From an uncultured Clostridia bacterium (GTDB lineage: Bacteria > Bacillota > Clostridia > Christensenellales > Borkfalkiaceae), in NCBI GenBank assembly GCA_947629515.1, contig CANRDY010000002.1:62001-126000 (forward strand): a stretch of DNA of 64,000 bases, written 5' to 3'. The notes under the pieces are model-generated. The model was not told where the DNA came from, searched no databases, and saw only the letters and a list, made by a program, of their open reading frames with translations. The number at the start of each line of letters is the position of its first letter. The first letter of the stretch is position 1. The position numbers and the translations under genes were made by a program. Of this stretch, positions 53,043-62,522 are shown in pieces.

Positions 53043-53094
53043 ATTATTTACAATGAACCGATTATTATAGTGAACCGATTATTATAGTGAACCG
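53043..53094. repeat. 17-bp tandem repeat next to the PBP gene end
   Basis: Two identical copies of TGAACCGATTATTATAG (53054-53070 and 53071-53087), flanked by partial copies (ACCGATTATT before, TGAACCG after). They end 6 bp from the stop codon of the minus-strand PBP gene. Confidence 0.85.
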
Positions 53095-53099
53095 TTTTT

Positions 53100-55319
53100 T
53101 TACATGTTGAACCAATCGCGTTCAACTATCCCCGGTATCCTGATTTGAGGGCTTTGATTTTCGCCCGTATTGATTTGAGGAAGAGTAACGGGTTCACCCT
53201 TATAAATAACGTTTTCGTATTCGTAGCAGGGAGTAACGGTATACAAATGCACTCCCGCGTCGGGTTTATCTAAAATCTCTTCTTTCCATTTTCCATTATA
53301 AATTTCAACATTTTCGCCATTTGTTATGCGATTTATGAGATATGAATAGTACTTCGTCTGACATAATTGGATTTTTACACCGTTTTTTTCAACAGAAATC
53401 TGCGGAGCGGAAATGACGGGCTTTGAAAATCGTGTTGAAGTTTCTTTGGGAATATTCGACGAAAGTCCGCGCACGGTAAGAACATTCAGCTTAGGCGAAA
53501 TGCTTTCGGCAAGCACTATTTTATTGTTCCGGTAATATTCCTCCGCGTCGATATCGATTTGACAAGTGCCCGCCGTTGTGTTCAGTTGAGCGGGGGTGCG
53601 ATCCTTGTAGAGTTTGCCGAGTATTTTTTCGGCAATGGGGCAACAACTGCCGCCGCCCGTAATTTTAAGTTTTTTATTGTTTTTGTCGCCGAGCCAAACG
53701 CCTATCGTATGTTCGCTTGTGTAACACATGGCGTAAGCGTCTGTATTTCCGTCCTCCGCGCCGCAAGTTCCCGTTTTCGAAGCGACATCGTACTTAATAT
53801 CTTTAAGTCTTTTTGCCGTTCCCGTTTTTGAAGTTCCTTCCAGAACCCCGTTCATCAGCGAACAAACGCCTTCCGAAAACACTCTTTGAGGAGTTTTTTC
53901 GGCATTATAAATAATTTTGCCGTCTTTCGATACGATTTTTTTGATAAAGCGCGAGGGGGAATATAACCCCGAATTGGCAAAAATCGTGTATCTGTCGGTC
54001 AGCTCTTTTAGCGAAAGCCCGTATTTCATTCCGCCGAGCGCAAGCGCAAGGTTCTTTTCTTCCCCGTCAAGCTCCAAATTCATGGCGTTCGCGTACTTTT
54101 CGGCCTTTTCAATTGTCAGCGAATTGAGCGTTTTGACCGCGGGCACGTTGTAACTTTTCTGCAAACTCTCTTCTGCGGTCACGTAGCCGTGATAGGTTTT
54201 GTCATTATTTTCGGGTGAATATCCGCCAAAATCAATTTTTTCGTCTAATATCCTTGTGTAAGGCGTTAAAATTCCCTCCTCAAACGACGGCGCGTACACA
54301 AGCAGTGGTTTTATTGTTGAACCGGGTTGTCTCTTGGCAAAACCAATTGAGCTTTTAAAGGCGGTAACTCCCCCCGAGTTCTCCGTAACAACGATCGCAC
54401 CGTCGCAGTCGGTTTGTATCTCAGATATAAAATTTTGTATATCAGAATCCATAAAAGTGTAAATTTTGCACCCGTCGGCAAGCCCGTAAAAATCGGTATT
54501 AAGCTCTTCGAGTTCGTCAAAAACTCCCTCAAGGTAGTCCGAAGAACCGCCCTTCGGGCTTCTTTCGGCAATTTCAATCGGGGCTTGACTTTCGGCTTTG
54601 CGTCTTTCTTCGGTAATAAACCCGCATGTTTCCATGGCTTTCAGCACTATATTCCGCCTTTCAAGGCTCTTGTCGGGATTTTTCAGAGGGGAGTAGTTGT
54701 TGGGCGAACTCAACAAACCCGCCAAAGTCGCGCTCTCGTTTAGCGTAAGTTCCTCGGCGGTTTTCGAAAAATAAAATTCCGACGCGCTCTCGATGCCGTA
54801 GCAGTTGTGACCGAAGTATATGGTGTTCAGATACATTTCGAGAATTTCGTTCTTGCCGAAGTGCTTTTCGAGTTCCTTGGTAAGCCGAATTTCTTTTAGC
54901 TTGCGCGATATTGTCTTATCGCCCGTCAAGTGCGTGTTCTTTATGAGTTGCTGGCTTATGGTCGACGCGCCCTCTTTGAACGCGCCCGCCTTTATATTTG
55001 TGAACAAAGCCTTGACCATTCGCCTGTAATTAAGCCCGCCGTGGCGGTAAAAAGTTCTGTCCTCAGAGGCGATAAAGGCGTTTAAGGTGTCTTTATTAAG
55101 GTAATTGATATCGGCGTTCTTGCGATTTTTAGTGTAAGACGCGCTGACGATTTTGTTACCGCTTTGGTCATAAACGGCGATATTTTGCGACGGGGCAAGC
55201 AGTTTGGATCTGTCGAGTTTAGCGTCGCGGGTGGCTATAAGATAGCTTAAAAACAGCGCGCCGAATATAACGATAAGGCTTAAAATTACGATAGCAGAGA
55301 TTTTTAAGAATTTAGACAT
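53100..55319 (-). CDS. Class A penicillin-binding protein (glycosyltransferase and transpeptidase)
   Basis: 739 residues. N-terminal membrane anchor (about 7-30), then a GT51 glycosyltransferase with ASEDRTFYRHGG near residue 86, EGASTISQQLIKN near 117 and RKLKEIRLTKELE. The transpeptidase domain has PGSTIKP near 334, KSYNVPA near 389 and SKTGT near 515. The C-terminal 140 residues form a separate, probably extracellular region without PASTA signature. It polymerises and cross-links peptidoglycan outside the membrane. No Shine-Dalgarno site is visible at the ATG. It is transcribed divergently from miaB. Confidence 0.93.
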   Translation of the reverse strand: MSKFLKISAIVILSLIVIFGALFLSYLIATRDAKLDRSKLLAPSQNIAVYDQSGNKIVSASYTKNRKNADINYLNKDTLNAFIASEDRTFYRHGGLNYRRMVKALFTNIKAGAFKEGASTISQQLIKNTHLTGDKTISRKLKEIRLTKELEKHFGKNEILEMYLNTIYFGHNCYGIESASEFYFSKTAEELTLNESATLAGLLSSPNNYSPLKNPDKSLERRNIVLKAMETCGFITEERRKAESQAPIEIAERSPKGGSSDYLEGVFDELEELNTDFYGLADGCKIYTFMDSDIQNFISEIQTDCDGAIVVTENSGGVTAFKSSIGFAKRQPGSTIKPLLVYAPSFEEGILTPYTRILDEKIDFGGYSPENNDKTYHGYVTAEESLQKSYNVPAVKTLNSLTIEKAEKYANAMNLELDGEEKNLALALGGMKYGLSLKELTDRYTIFANSGLYSPSRFIKKIVSKDGKIIYNAEKTPQRVFSEGVCSLMNGVLEGTSKTGTAKRLKDIKYDVASKTGTCGAEDGNTDAYAMCYTSEHTIGVWLGDKNNKKLKITGGGSCCPIAEKILGKLYKDRTPAQLNTTAGTCQIDIDAEEYYRNNKIVLAESISPKLNVLTVRGLSSNIPKETSTRFSKPVISAPQISVEKNGVKIQLCQTKYYSYLINRITNGENVEIYNGKWKEEILDKPDAGVHLYTVTPCYEYENVIYKGEPVTLPQINTGENQSPQIRIPGIVERDWFNM

Positions 55320-55361
55320 TATAAATAGTATTTATAAATTAAAATATTTGTTGCAAATTAT

Positions 55362-55390
55362 TTGAAAAAAACGATTGAAAATTGTATAAT
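55362..55390 (+). promoter_or_regulatory. Promoter placed for a leaderless miaB transcript
   Basis: TTGAAA (55362-55367), 17 nt, TATAAT (55385-55390). The expected start point, about 7 nt after the -10, coincides with the miaB ATG at 55397, and there is no Shine-Dalgarno site between. Confidence 0.7.
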
Positions 55391-55396
55391 CGTAAT

Positions 55397-56710
55397 ATGA
55401 AATATTACATAACCACGTACGGCTGTCAGATGAACGTGCACGAGTCCGAAAAAATAGCGGGGATACTCGCAAGTCTCGGCTACGAAAGTTGTAACGATAT
55501 AGCCGATGCGGACATAGCCGTTTTTAACACCTGTTGCATACGTGAAAACGCCGAAAATCATGCGTTCGGAAATATCGGAATGTTGAAAAAACTCAAATCC
55601 GAACGCAAAGATATGATAATAGCGGTGGGCGGCTGTCTGCCCCAACAGATAGGAAAGGCGGAAATTCTACACAAAAAATTTCCGTTCGTCGATATAATTT
55701 TCGGAACGCACAACCTCGGAAAACTTAAAGACTACATTCTCAAAAAACAGAAGCAGAAAAAGGCGGTAATAGAAATCGAGCAGTCTGAGGGCGAGATTTG
55801 CGAAAACGGCGACGAACCGTTAAGGACGAGCTATCCCAACGCGTGGATAAACATAACCTACGGCTGTAACAATTTTTGCAGTTACTGCATAGTTCCCTAC
55901 GTTCGCGGCAGAGAGAGAAGCCGAAGCTCGGCAAACATAATTTCAGAGGCAAAGTCGCTCGTTCGCGAGGGTTATAAAGAGCTTACGCTCCTCGGCCAGA
56001 ACGTCAATTCCTACTCGAATGGTTCAACCGATTTAACTTTCCCCCGACTTTTGGCGGCTGTTGCGGCGATAGACGGCAAATTCCGCCTTAGATTTATGAC
56101 GAGCCACCCCAAAGATTTTTCGGAAGAACTTGCAAAGGCAATTGCCGAAAACCCCAAGATCTGCAACTGCGTGCACTTGCCCGCCCAGAGCGGCTCGAAC
56201 GCCGTATTAAAAGCGATGAACCGCAAATACACAGTCGAAGATTACCTTAAAAAGATAGAAATTTTAAGAAAATATGTTCCAAATTGCGCCGTAACGACCG
56301 ACCTCATCGTCGGCTTCCCGGGGGAGACGGAAGAGGACTTCAACGCCACGTTAAAGCTCGTTGAAGAGGCGGACTTTTCATCGGCGTTCACGTTTGTCTA
56401 TTCCCCGCGCGAGGGCACGGTTGCCGCGAAAATGCCCAACCGCGTTCCCGAAGAAGTTTCAAAAGAGCGCATAATGCGGCTCATCGAAGCGGTCAACGCG
56501 CGCACGCGCGAGCAATCGCAGAAGTACGTGGGAAAGACGGTTGAAATTCTGTGCGAGGACTATGATCCCAAAAAGCAAAAGTACCTCGGCAGAGACGAAT
56601 ACGGCAGAATGGCGTACTTTTCGGGCGAGACCGACCTTGTCGGCGAGTTCGTTAAGGTTAATATAGGATCGGTAAACGGCATTTCACTTTACGGAAAAAT
56701 CGAGGTGTGA
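55397..56710 (+). CDS. miaB: tRNA (N6-isopentenyl adenosine(37)-C2)-methylthiotransferase MiaB
   Basis: 437 residues from ATG 55397; the TTG at 55382 lies within the promoter. Radical SAM enzyme that methylthiolates the A37 modification made by MiaA. The N-terminal cluster cysteines are in YGCQMNVHESE, NTCCIRENAE and GGCLPQ. The radical SAM site is NNFCSYCIVPYVRGRERSR near residue 160, and a TRAM domain closes the protein. YGCQMN and the RGRERSR stretch separate it from RimO. It heads a run of miaB-mutS-mutL-miaA. Confidence 0.95.
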   Translation: MKYYITTYGCQMNVHESEKIAGILASLGYESCNDIADADIAVFNTCCIRENAENHAFGNIGMLKKLKSERKDMIIAVGGCLPQQIGKAEILHKKFPFVDIIFGTHNLGKLKDYILKKQKQKKAVIEIEQSEGEICENGDEPLRTSYPNAWINITYGCNNFCSYCIVPYVRGRERSRSSANIISEAKSLVREGYKELTLLGQNVNSYSNGSTDLTFPRLLAAVAAIDGKFRLRFMTSHPKDFSEELAKAIAENPKICNCVHLPAQSGSNAVLKAMNRKYTVEDYLKKIEILRKYVPNCAVTTDLIVGFPGETEEDFNATLKLVEEADFSSAFTFVYSPREGTVAAKMPNRVPEEVSKERIMRLIEAVNARTREQSQKYVGKTVEILCEDYDPKKQKYLGRDEYGRMAYFSGETDLVGEFVKVNIGSVNGISLYGKIEV

Positions 56711-56712
56711 TT

Positions 56713-59283
56713 ATGGGTCTTTCACCAATGATGAAACATTATATGGAAGTCAAGGAAAAATATCCCGACTGCCTTGTATTTTACCGGCTCGGCGACTTCT
56801 ATGAAATGTTTTTCGACGACGCAAAAACAGCGTCCGAAGCTCTCGACCTTACTTTAACGGGCAGAGATTGCGGGCTTCAGGAGCGCGCGCCCATGTGCGG
56901 CGTTCCCTATCACGCGGTCGATAGCTATATCGCCGCCCTCGTAAAAAAGGGGTTCAAAGTCGCCATTTGCGAACAGCTCGAAGACCCCGCAACCGCCAAG
57001 GGCATGGTCGCCCGCGACGTTATAAGGGTGGTTACGGCGGGCACGGTAACTTCCGATTCGGGGCTTGACGAAAAATCGAACAGCTTTATTTGCTGTGCTT
57101 TTAAGCAGGGCGAAAGCGTTTCGCTCGCGTGGGCGGACATAACTACGGGCGAGCTGTGCGCCGCAGACTTTATTGCGGACGGCTTGAACAAGAGCTTCGA
57201 GCACATGGTCAAGCTCGGCGTGCGCGAGGTTATTTGCAACGACGAAATGCTCTTTTCCTCTAAGGACAGACAGGAAATAACAAGGGGAGTGCTGCCGAGG
57301 TTTTCAAGCTATCCCGAGTGGGCTTTTTCGTATAACTCCGCAGAGCGCAGGCTGTGCGAACAGCTCGGCGTTAAATCGCTTGCCGCCTTTTTTATAGACG
57401 GAAAGAAGTCGGCTGTGTGCGCGGTGGGCGCGCTGTTGGAGTACCTCAAAGACACGCAGATGCACGCCCTTAAAAATATCGACGGAGTCAATTACATATC
57501 GCTTGAAAAGTATTTACAGCTCGACGTAACCGCCGTTCGAAACCTCGAAATAATAAAGACCCTGGGCGAGGGCAAGACCTACGGCTCGCTTTTATGGCTG
57601 TTGGACAAGACTTTAACGGGAATGGGCGCAAGGCTTTTGTATTCAAGCCTTTTGAACCCGCTTGCCGAAAAGAACGCCATAAATTACAGGCTCGACGGCG
57701 TTGAAGAGCTTTTCGATTCCACCGTCGTGCGATTAGGCATACGCGAGCACTTCAAAGAGATAAAAGACGTTGAACGGCTTGCGGGCAAGATAAGCAACGA
57801 CAACATTATGCCAAAGGACTGCCTTGCGCTTGCCGCTTCTCTCAACGTTATCCCAAACATAAAAATGTTGCTTTCGGGCTTCAAATCGCGGGTAATTGCC
57901 GATATTTTGAGCGATTTACCCGATTTGTCGGAACTTGCCGAACTGCTCGGCAATTCCATTGACCCCGAAGCTCCCCCCACAATGAAGGACGGAGGTTACA
58001 TAAAAAAGGGGTTCAACCCCGAACTCGACGAACTGCGCGAGATCAAGGAAAACGCCTCGCAGATACTCTATTCGCTTGAAACGCGCGAGAGGGATACAAC
58101 GGGTATCCGCACGTTGCGCATAGGTTACAATCGGGTGTTCGGATACTATATCGAAGTTTCAAAGTCGTTCGCCGACAAAGTTCCCACGTATTATCAACGC
58201 CGACAGACCTTGACCAACGGCGAGAGATACATAACCCCTGAACTCAAAGAAATAGAAGATAAAATACTTTCGAGCGACGAAAAGGCGTTGAAGCTCGAAG
58301 AGCAGATCTACGCCGAAATAAAGAGGACTTTGACGGGCAATATCGACAACCTCAAAAAGACGGCTTCGGCGTTGGGGCTTTTGGATATGCTCGCTTCCTT
58401 TGCCGAAGTCTCCCAAACAAACCGCTACACCCGCCCCGAAATAGCCGAGAGCAGTGAGCCGCTCGTCATAAAAGAGGGCAGACACCCCGTGGTTGAAGTC
58501 GTTTCCAAGGAAAAATTCATTCCCAACGACACCCTTCTCGACGAGGGGGAGAACCGCACGGCAATAATAACGGGACCCAACATGGCGGGTAAAAGCACGT
58601 ATATGCGCCAGAACGCCATAATCTGCATAATGGCGCACGTCGGCTGTTTTGTTCCCGCAAAGAGCGCGCGCGTTCCGATCATCGACAGAATATTTACAAG
58701 GGTAGGGGCAAGCGACAACCTCATAGGCGACCAAAGCACGTTCATGGTTGAAATGATAGAGGTTGCTTCCATTATTCAGAACGCAACCCAAAACAGCTTG
58801 CTCATTCTCGACGAGGTCGGTCGCGGCACAAGCACATACGACGGCTTGAGCATTGCGTGGGCAGTAATAGAGCACATAACGCGCAACATAAAGGCGAAAA
58901 CACTTTTTGCGACCCATTATCACGAGCTTACAGAGCTTGAAAATAAGCTCGAGGGAATCAAAAATTATAAAATCGCCGTAAAGGAGTTGAACGGAAGCGT
59001 GGTGTTCCTGCGCAAAATAATGCGCGGAGGGGCGAACCGCAGCTTCGGTATCGAGGTAGCTTCGCTTGCGGGAGTACCAAAAGCCGTTACCGACAGAGCG
59101 AAGAGCATACTTAAAATAGTAGAAAGCGGTGATTTGAACGCCGAAAGCGCAACTTCTTCCGAGGATATAAAGCCCGAAAGCGAGGTCGAGCGCATACTTA
59201 AAGAAGTCGATATGAACAATATGTCGCCCATGCAGGCGTTTATTCTGCTCGGCGATTTGGTGGAGAAAGTTAAAAATGGCTAA
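56713..59283 (+). CDS. mutS: DNA mismatch repair protein MutS
   Basis: 856 residues from ATG 56713, with GAGG 7 nt upstream; GTG 56707 is the alternative. The mismatch-reading F-x-E motif is in FYRLGDFYEMFFDDA near residue 26. The ATPase has Walker A TGPNMAGKSTYMRQ near 620, DEVGRGTSTYDGLSIAW near 697 and FATHYHEL. It recognises mispairs and recruits MutL, whose gene overlaps by 8 bp. Full length and without visible defects. Confidence 0.97.
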   Translation: MGLSPMMKHYMEVKEKYPDCLVFYRLGDFYEMFFDDAKTASEALDLTLTGRDCGLQERAPMCGVPYHAVDSYIAALVKKGFKVAICEQLEDPATAKGMVARDVIRVVTAGTVTSDSGLDEKSNSFICCAFKQGESVSLAWADITTGELCAADFIADGLNKSFEHMVKLGVREVICNDEMLFSSKDRQEITRGVLPRFSSYPEWAFSYNSAERRLCEQLGVKSLAAFFIDGKKSAVCAVGALLEYLKDTQMHALKNIDGVNYISLEKYLQLDVTAVRNLEIIKTLGEGKTYGSLLWLLDKTLTGMGARLLYSSLLNPLAEKNAINYRLDGVEELFDSTVVRLGIREHFKEIKDVERLAGKISNDNIMPKDCLALAASLNVIPNIKMLLSGFKSRVIADILSDLPDLSELAELLGNSIDPEAPPTMKDGGYIKKGFNPELDELREIKENASQILYSLETRERDTTGIRTLRIGYNRVFGYYIEVSKSFADKVPTYYQRRQTLTNGERYITPELKEIEDKILSSDEKALKLEEQIYAEIKRTLTGNIDNLKKTASALGLLDMLASFAEVSQTNRYTRPEIAESSEPLVIKEGRHPVVEVVSKEKFIPNDTLLDEGENRTAIITGPNMAGKSTYMRQNAIICIMAHVGCFVPAKSARVPIIDRIFTRVGASDNLIGDQSTFMVEMIEVASIIQNATQNSLLILDEVGRGTSTYDGLSIAWAVIEHITRNIKAKTLFATHYHELTELENKLEGIKNYKIAVKELNGSVVFLRKIMRGGANRSFGIEVASLAGVPKAVTDRAKSILKIVESGDLNAESATSSEDIKPESEVERILKEVDMNNMSPMQAFILLGDLVEKVKNG

Positions 59284-61444
59284 AATTCATCTGCTTCCCA
59301 AGAGCATTTACAACAGAATTGCGGCGGGCGAAGTGGTCGACCGCCCGTATTCTGCGGTCAAAGAACTCGTTGAAAACGCCATCGACGCGGGCGCAACGCA
59401 GATAGAAATAAGGATAGAGGGCGGCGGCAAGCAACTCATACAGGTTTCCGACAATGGTTGCGGCATCGAAAAGGACGATTTGAATTCGGCTTTTTTGCCG
59501 CACGCAACAAGCAAGATCGAAAGGGTCGAAGATCTCGACTTTATATCCACTCTCGGGTTCAGAGGCGAAGCTCTCGCAAGCATTTCGGCAATTTCCAAAA
59601 CACAAATAATTTCGGTAACAGAGGGCAATCCCGCCTATAAAATAGACTGCGACGGGGGAGTAACGGGCGAAATCCAGCCCGCAGCTCTCGAAAAAGGCAC
59701 GGTTATTACAGTTCGCGACCTCTTCTATAACACACCCGTGCGCGCAAAGTTCCTCAAACCCGAAAAAAAGGAAGAGGCGGACGTGACGGCTTTTGTTTCA
59801 AGATACATTTTGAGCAAGCCCTATATCTCCTTTAAGTACTACGCCGACGGAAAACTTGTTTTGCAGTCGTTCGGCGGCGGTCCCGACGAGGCGTTGGCGC
59901 AGGTCTACGGCGCGAAAACTCTTTCGGAGTGCTTCAAAATCGACGCCGAAAAGGACGAGATACACATTTACGGCTTCATCGGCAACCAGAATTTCTTTAA
60001 GTCCAACAAAAATTATCAGAGCATTTTCCTCAACGGCAGATATATCGTAAACAGCACCATCGCAACGGCAATTTCAAACGCGTACGCAAGCTACGCCATG
60101 AGACGGCAGTTCCCGTTTTATGTGTTGAATGTCGACGTTCCGCTCGATTTTGTCGACGTAAACGTGCACCCCAACAAGGCAGACGTCAGATTTTTAGACA
60201 ACAGAAGGGTGTTCGGGGCTGTTTACGGGGTAATTTCCGCCATACTCGACGGCAAGGCGTCGGCGGCGCAGTTTATCGACGGCGGCGGAAGAATACCCGA
60301 AATGCGTTCGACTATCGGCGGTGCGGAAAGCGCGAACCGCGTTTACGGTCAATCGCCCCAACAGCAAACCATACCCGTAACCGAAACCCGTCCCGCAGTC
60401 GGTCCTGCAACCCAATATAGCCAAAACGCCGAAGAGCAGTTTGGCGCGGATCGGCTTGGCGGGGAGAACCCGGAGAACGAAGAAAGCATGTCGGCGGGGG
60501 GAATTTCAATTAATTCAGAAAGTTCGGCAAATACCCAAAGCGCGGTCAACAGCGGGAGCGCGGCGGGCGATTCGGGCGAAAAATCGTTTGCGGAACTTAT
60601 CGAAAAATACAAGCCCGAGCGCGCGTTCACCCCGCCCGAGGACGGCATGAGAACGCCGCCGCCCCCGAGACAGACGGCGGTCGACACCTCAAAACTCATC
60701 GATGGAAAGTACTTCGACGTTGAAGAAAGTTTGCCGTTGCACCAATTCTACGGCGCGGAAGAGGAGCTTGCCAAAAGGCGTCAGCAGCAGATCGACGACA
60801 GTATCGACGCGGTCATGGACTATGCCCTCGGCGCAGACAGAGAGCGGAAATTACAGCAAAAAATCGACTACGAAACCTGCCGTTACCGCGGCAATTTGTT
60901 CGACACGTACCTCTTGTACGAGTATCACAACAAGGTCTACATAATCGACCAGCACGCCGCGCACGAAAGGCTTATTTTCGATAAATTGATAGCGCAGGTA
61001 GAGAAAAGAACGGTAAACCGTCAACCCCTTTTAATACCTTATTTCTTGGAAGTTTCGCCACAAGAAAACCTGTTTTTGCAGTCTAAGTTAGAAATTTTGA
61101 GCGAAATCGGATTTACAATGTCGGAGTTCGGTTCAAACGCATTCAGAATTGACGAAGTTCCCGCCGACTTGCAAGGAATGTCGCTTAAAGAGTTTTTTGC
61201 CGAAATTCTTTCGCAAATCGACAGCTACAAAGAGATAAAACTGAGCGATATTTTAAGGGAAAAACTTGCCTCGACGGCTTGCAAACACGCCATTAAGGGC
61301 GGCATGCAGTTGACCGACGCAGAAGTCGACGCGCTGTTCAGAATGTTAGAGGGCAACGTGGGGCTTAAATGTCCGCACGGCAGACCGATTTGCGTAATTC
61401 TCACCCGTCGCGCCGTTGAAAAAATGTTCAAGAGGATAGTGTAG
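59276..61444 (+). CDS. mutL: DNA mismatch repair endonuclease MutL
   Basis: 722 residues. The N-terminal GHKL ATPase shows ELVENAIDAGAT, DNGCGI, ATSKI and GFRGEALASI. A 140-residue low-complexity linker (about 340-480) follows. The C-terminal domain has the endonuclease motif DQHAAHERLIFDK near residue 560, in which the last acidic residue is Asp instead of the usual Glu, plus ACKHAIKGG and CPHGRPICV metal-site segments. It should therefore nick DNA itself, as in organisms without MutH. Start ATG lies inside the mutS end. Confidence 0.95.
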   Translation: MAKIHLLPKSIYNRIAAGEVVDRPYSAVKELVENAIDAGATQIEIRIEGGGKQLIQVSDNGCGIEKDDLNSAFLPHATSKIERVEDLDFISTLGFRGEALASISAISKTQIISVTEGNPAYKIDCDGGVTGEIQPAALEKGTVITVRDLFYNTPVRAKFLKPEKKEEADVTAFVSRYILSKPYISFKYYADGKLVLQSFGGGPDEALAQVYGAKTLSECFKIDAEKDEIHIYGFIGNQNFFKSNKNYQSIFLNGRYIVNSTIATAISNAYASYAMRRQFPFYVLNVDVPLDFVDVNVHPNKADVRFLDNRRVFGAVYGVISAILDGKASAAQFIDGGGRIPEMRSTIGGAESANRVYGQSPQQQTIPVTETRPAVGPATQYSQNAEEQFGADRLGGENPENEESMSAGGISINSESSANTQSAVNSGSAAGDSGEKSFAELIEKYKPERAFTPPEDGMRTPPPPRQTAVDTSKLIDGKYFDVEESLPLHQFYGAEEELAKRRQQQIDDSIDAVMDYALGADRERKLQQKIDYETCRYRGNLFDTYLLYEYHNKVYIIDQHAAHERLIFDKLIAQVEKRTVNRQPLLIPYFLEVSPQENLFLQSKLEILSEIGFTMSEFGSNAFRIDEVPADLQGMSLKEFFAEILSQIDSYKEIKLSDILREKLASTACKHAIKGGMQLTDAEVDALFRMLEGNVGLKCPHGRPICVILTRRAVEKMFKRIV

Positions 61445-62350
61445 GTGAAGTTGCTCGTCATTTGCGGGGCGACCGCTTCGGGCAAAACTTCGCTTGCGGT
61501 CGACTGCGCTCTGAAACTCAACAGCCAAGTAATTTCCGCCGACTCACAGCTCGTTTATAAGGGTTTGAATGTTGGAACGGCTAAGCCGACGGCAGAGGAA
61601 ATGCGCGGCGTTCCACACCATATGATCGACGTTGCCGAACCGCAGTGCAATTTCAGCGTGGGCGACTACAAAGAGCAAGCCAAAAAAATTATAAATAACC
61701 TCATTTCAGAGGGAAAAACGCCCGTAATTTGCGGCGGAACGGGGTTTTATATCAATTCTTTGCTGTTCGATATGAGCTACGGCGGCACGGGTGCGGACGA
61801 AAAAGTGCGGCAAAAATACGCCAAAATACTTGAACGAGAGGGTAAAGAGTACCTTTACGGACTGCTTTCGGAACGCGACGGCGAAACCGCCTTAAAGCTC
61901 CACCCGAACGACGTTAAACGCGTCATACGCGCTTTGGAGATTTTGGACGTGAGCGGAAAAAAGAAGTCCGAAATGCGCGACAGCTTAACGCCCGTATACG
62001 ATTATCTTGCCGTTGCCGTAAATTATCCGCGCGCAGAGCTTTACAGCCGAATCGAAAAGCGGGTAGACGAGATGTTCAAGCGCGGGCTTGTGGAAGAGGT
62101 AAAGGGACTTTTGGCGCAAGGAATAGACGAAACTTGCCAATGTATGCAGGCGATAGGTTACAAAGAAGTGCTTAATTGCCTTAAAAATGGCGATAATCAG
62201 AGTACTATGCGTGACATAATTAAGCAAAATACGCGCAGATACGCCAAACGTCAAATAACCTTTTTCAAAAAAATGCCCAACCTTGTTTGGCTTGAACCGC
62301 AAAACGCCAACGCCGACTACGTATTAAATTTGCTTTCGAAAGGGGTGTAA
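61445..62350 (+). CDS. miaA: tRNA dimethylallyltransferase MiaA
   Basis: 301 residues from GTG directly after the mutL stop. It transfers a dimethylallyl group to A37 of tRNAs reading UNN codons, producing the substrate of MiaB. The P-loop GATASGKTSLAVDCA near residue 9, ISADSQLVYKGLNVGTAKPT near 33 and the HHMIDV stretch are diagnostic. The C-terminus holds the expected RYAKRQITFFK near 265. In many Firmicutes hfq follows; here there is a 172-bp low-complexity spacer instead. Confidence 0.95.
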   Translation: MKLLVICGATASGKTSLAVDCALKLNSQVISADSQLVYKGLNVGTAKPTAEEMRGVPHHMIDVAEPQCNFSVGDYKEQAKKIINNLISEGKTPVICGGTGFYINSLLFDMSYGGTGADEKVRQKYAKILEREGKEYLYGLLSERDGETALKLHPNDVKRVIRALEILDVSGKKKSEMRDSLTPVYDYLAVAVNYPRAELYSRIEKRVDEMFKRGLVEEVKGLLAQGIDETCQCMQAIGYKEVLNCLKNGDNQSTMRDIIKQNTRRYAKRQITFFKKMPNLVWLEPQNANADYVLNLLSKGV

Positions 62351-62522
62351 GGCTTTATTTCCGCCGTTCACACATTAACTGCAATTGAGCAGCAAATCAG
62401 CCGTTACTTAACCGCCCCGCTCAACAATTAAACAGCTCCAACCATTACCACCCCCAACTTAAAAACAAAAAGCCCCCAACCATTAATCTCACCCAACTAT
62501 TGAATAATATGGAATATATTAT
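62351..62522. repeat. C/A-rich low-complexity spacer after miaA
   Basis: 172 bp with strong strand bias to A and C on the plus strand. Variants of CAACCATTA, CCAACTATT and CAACAATTAA recur. No reading frame, hairpin or promoter stands out. hfq would commonly be found here in related genomes. Confidence 0.65.
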
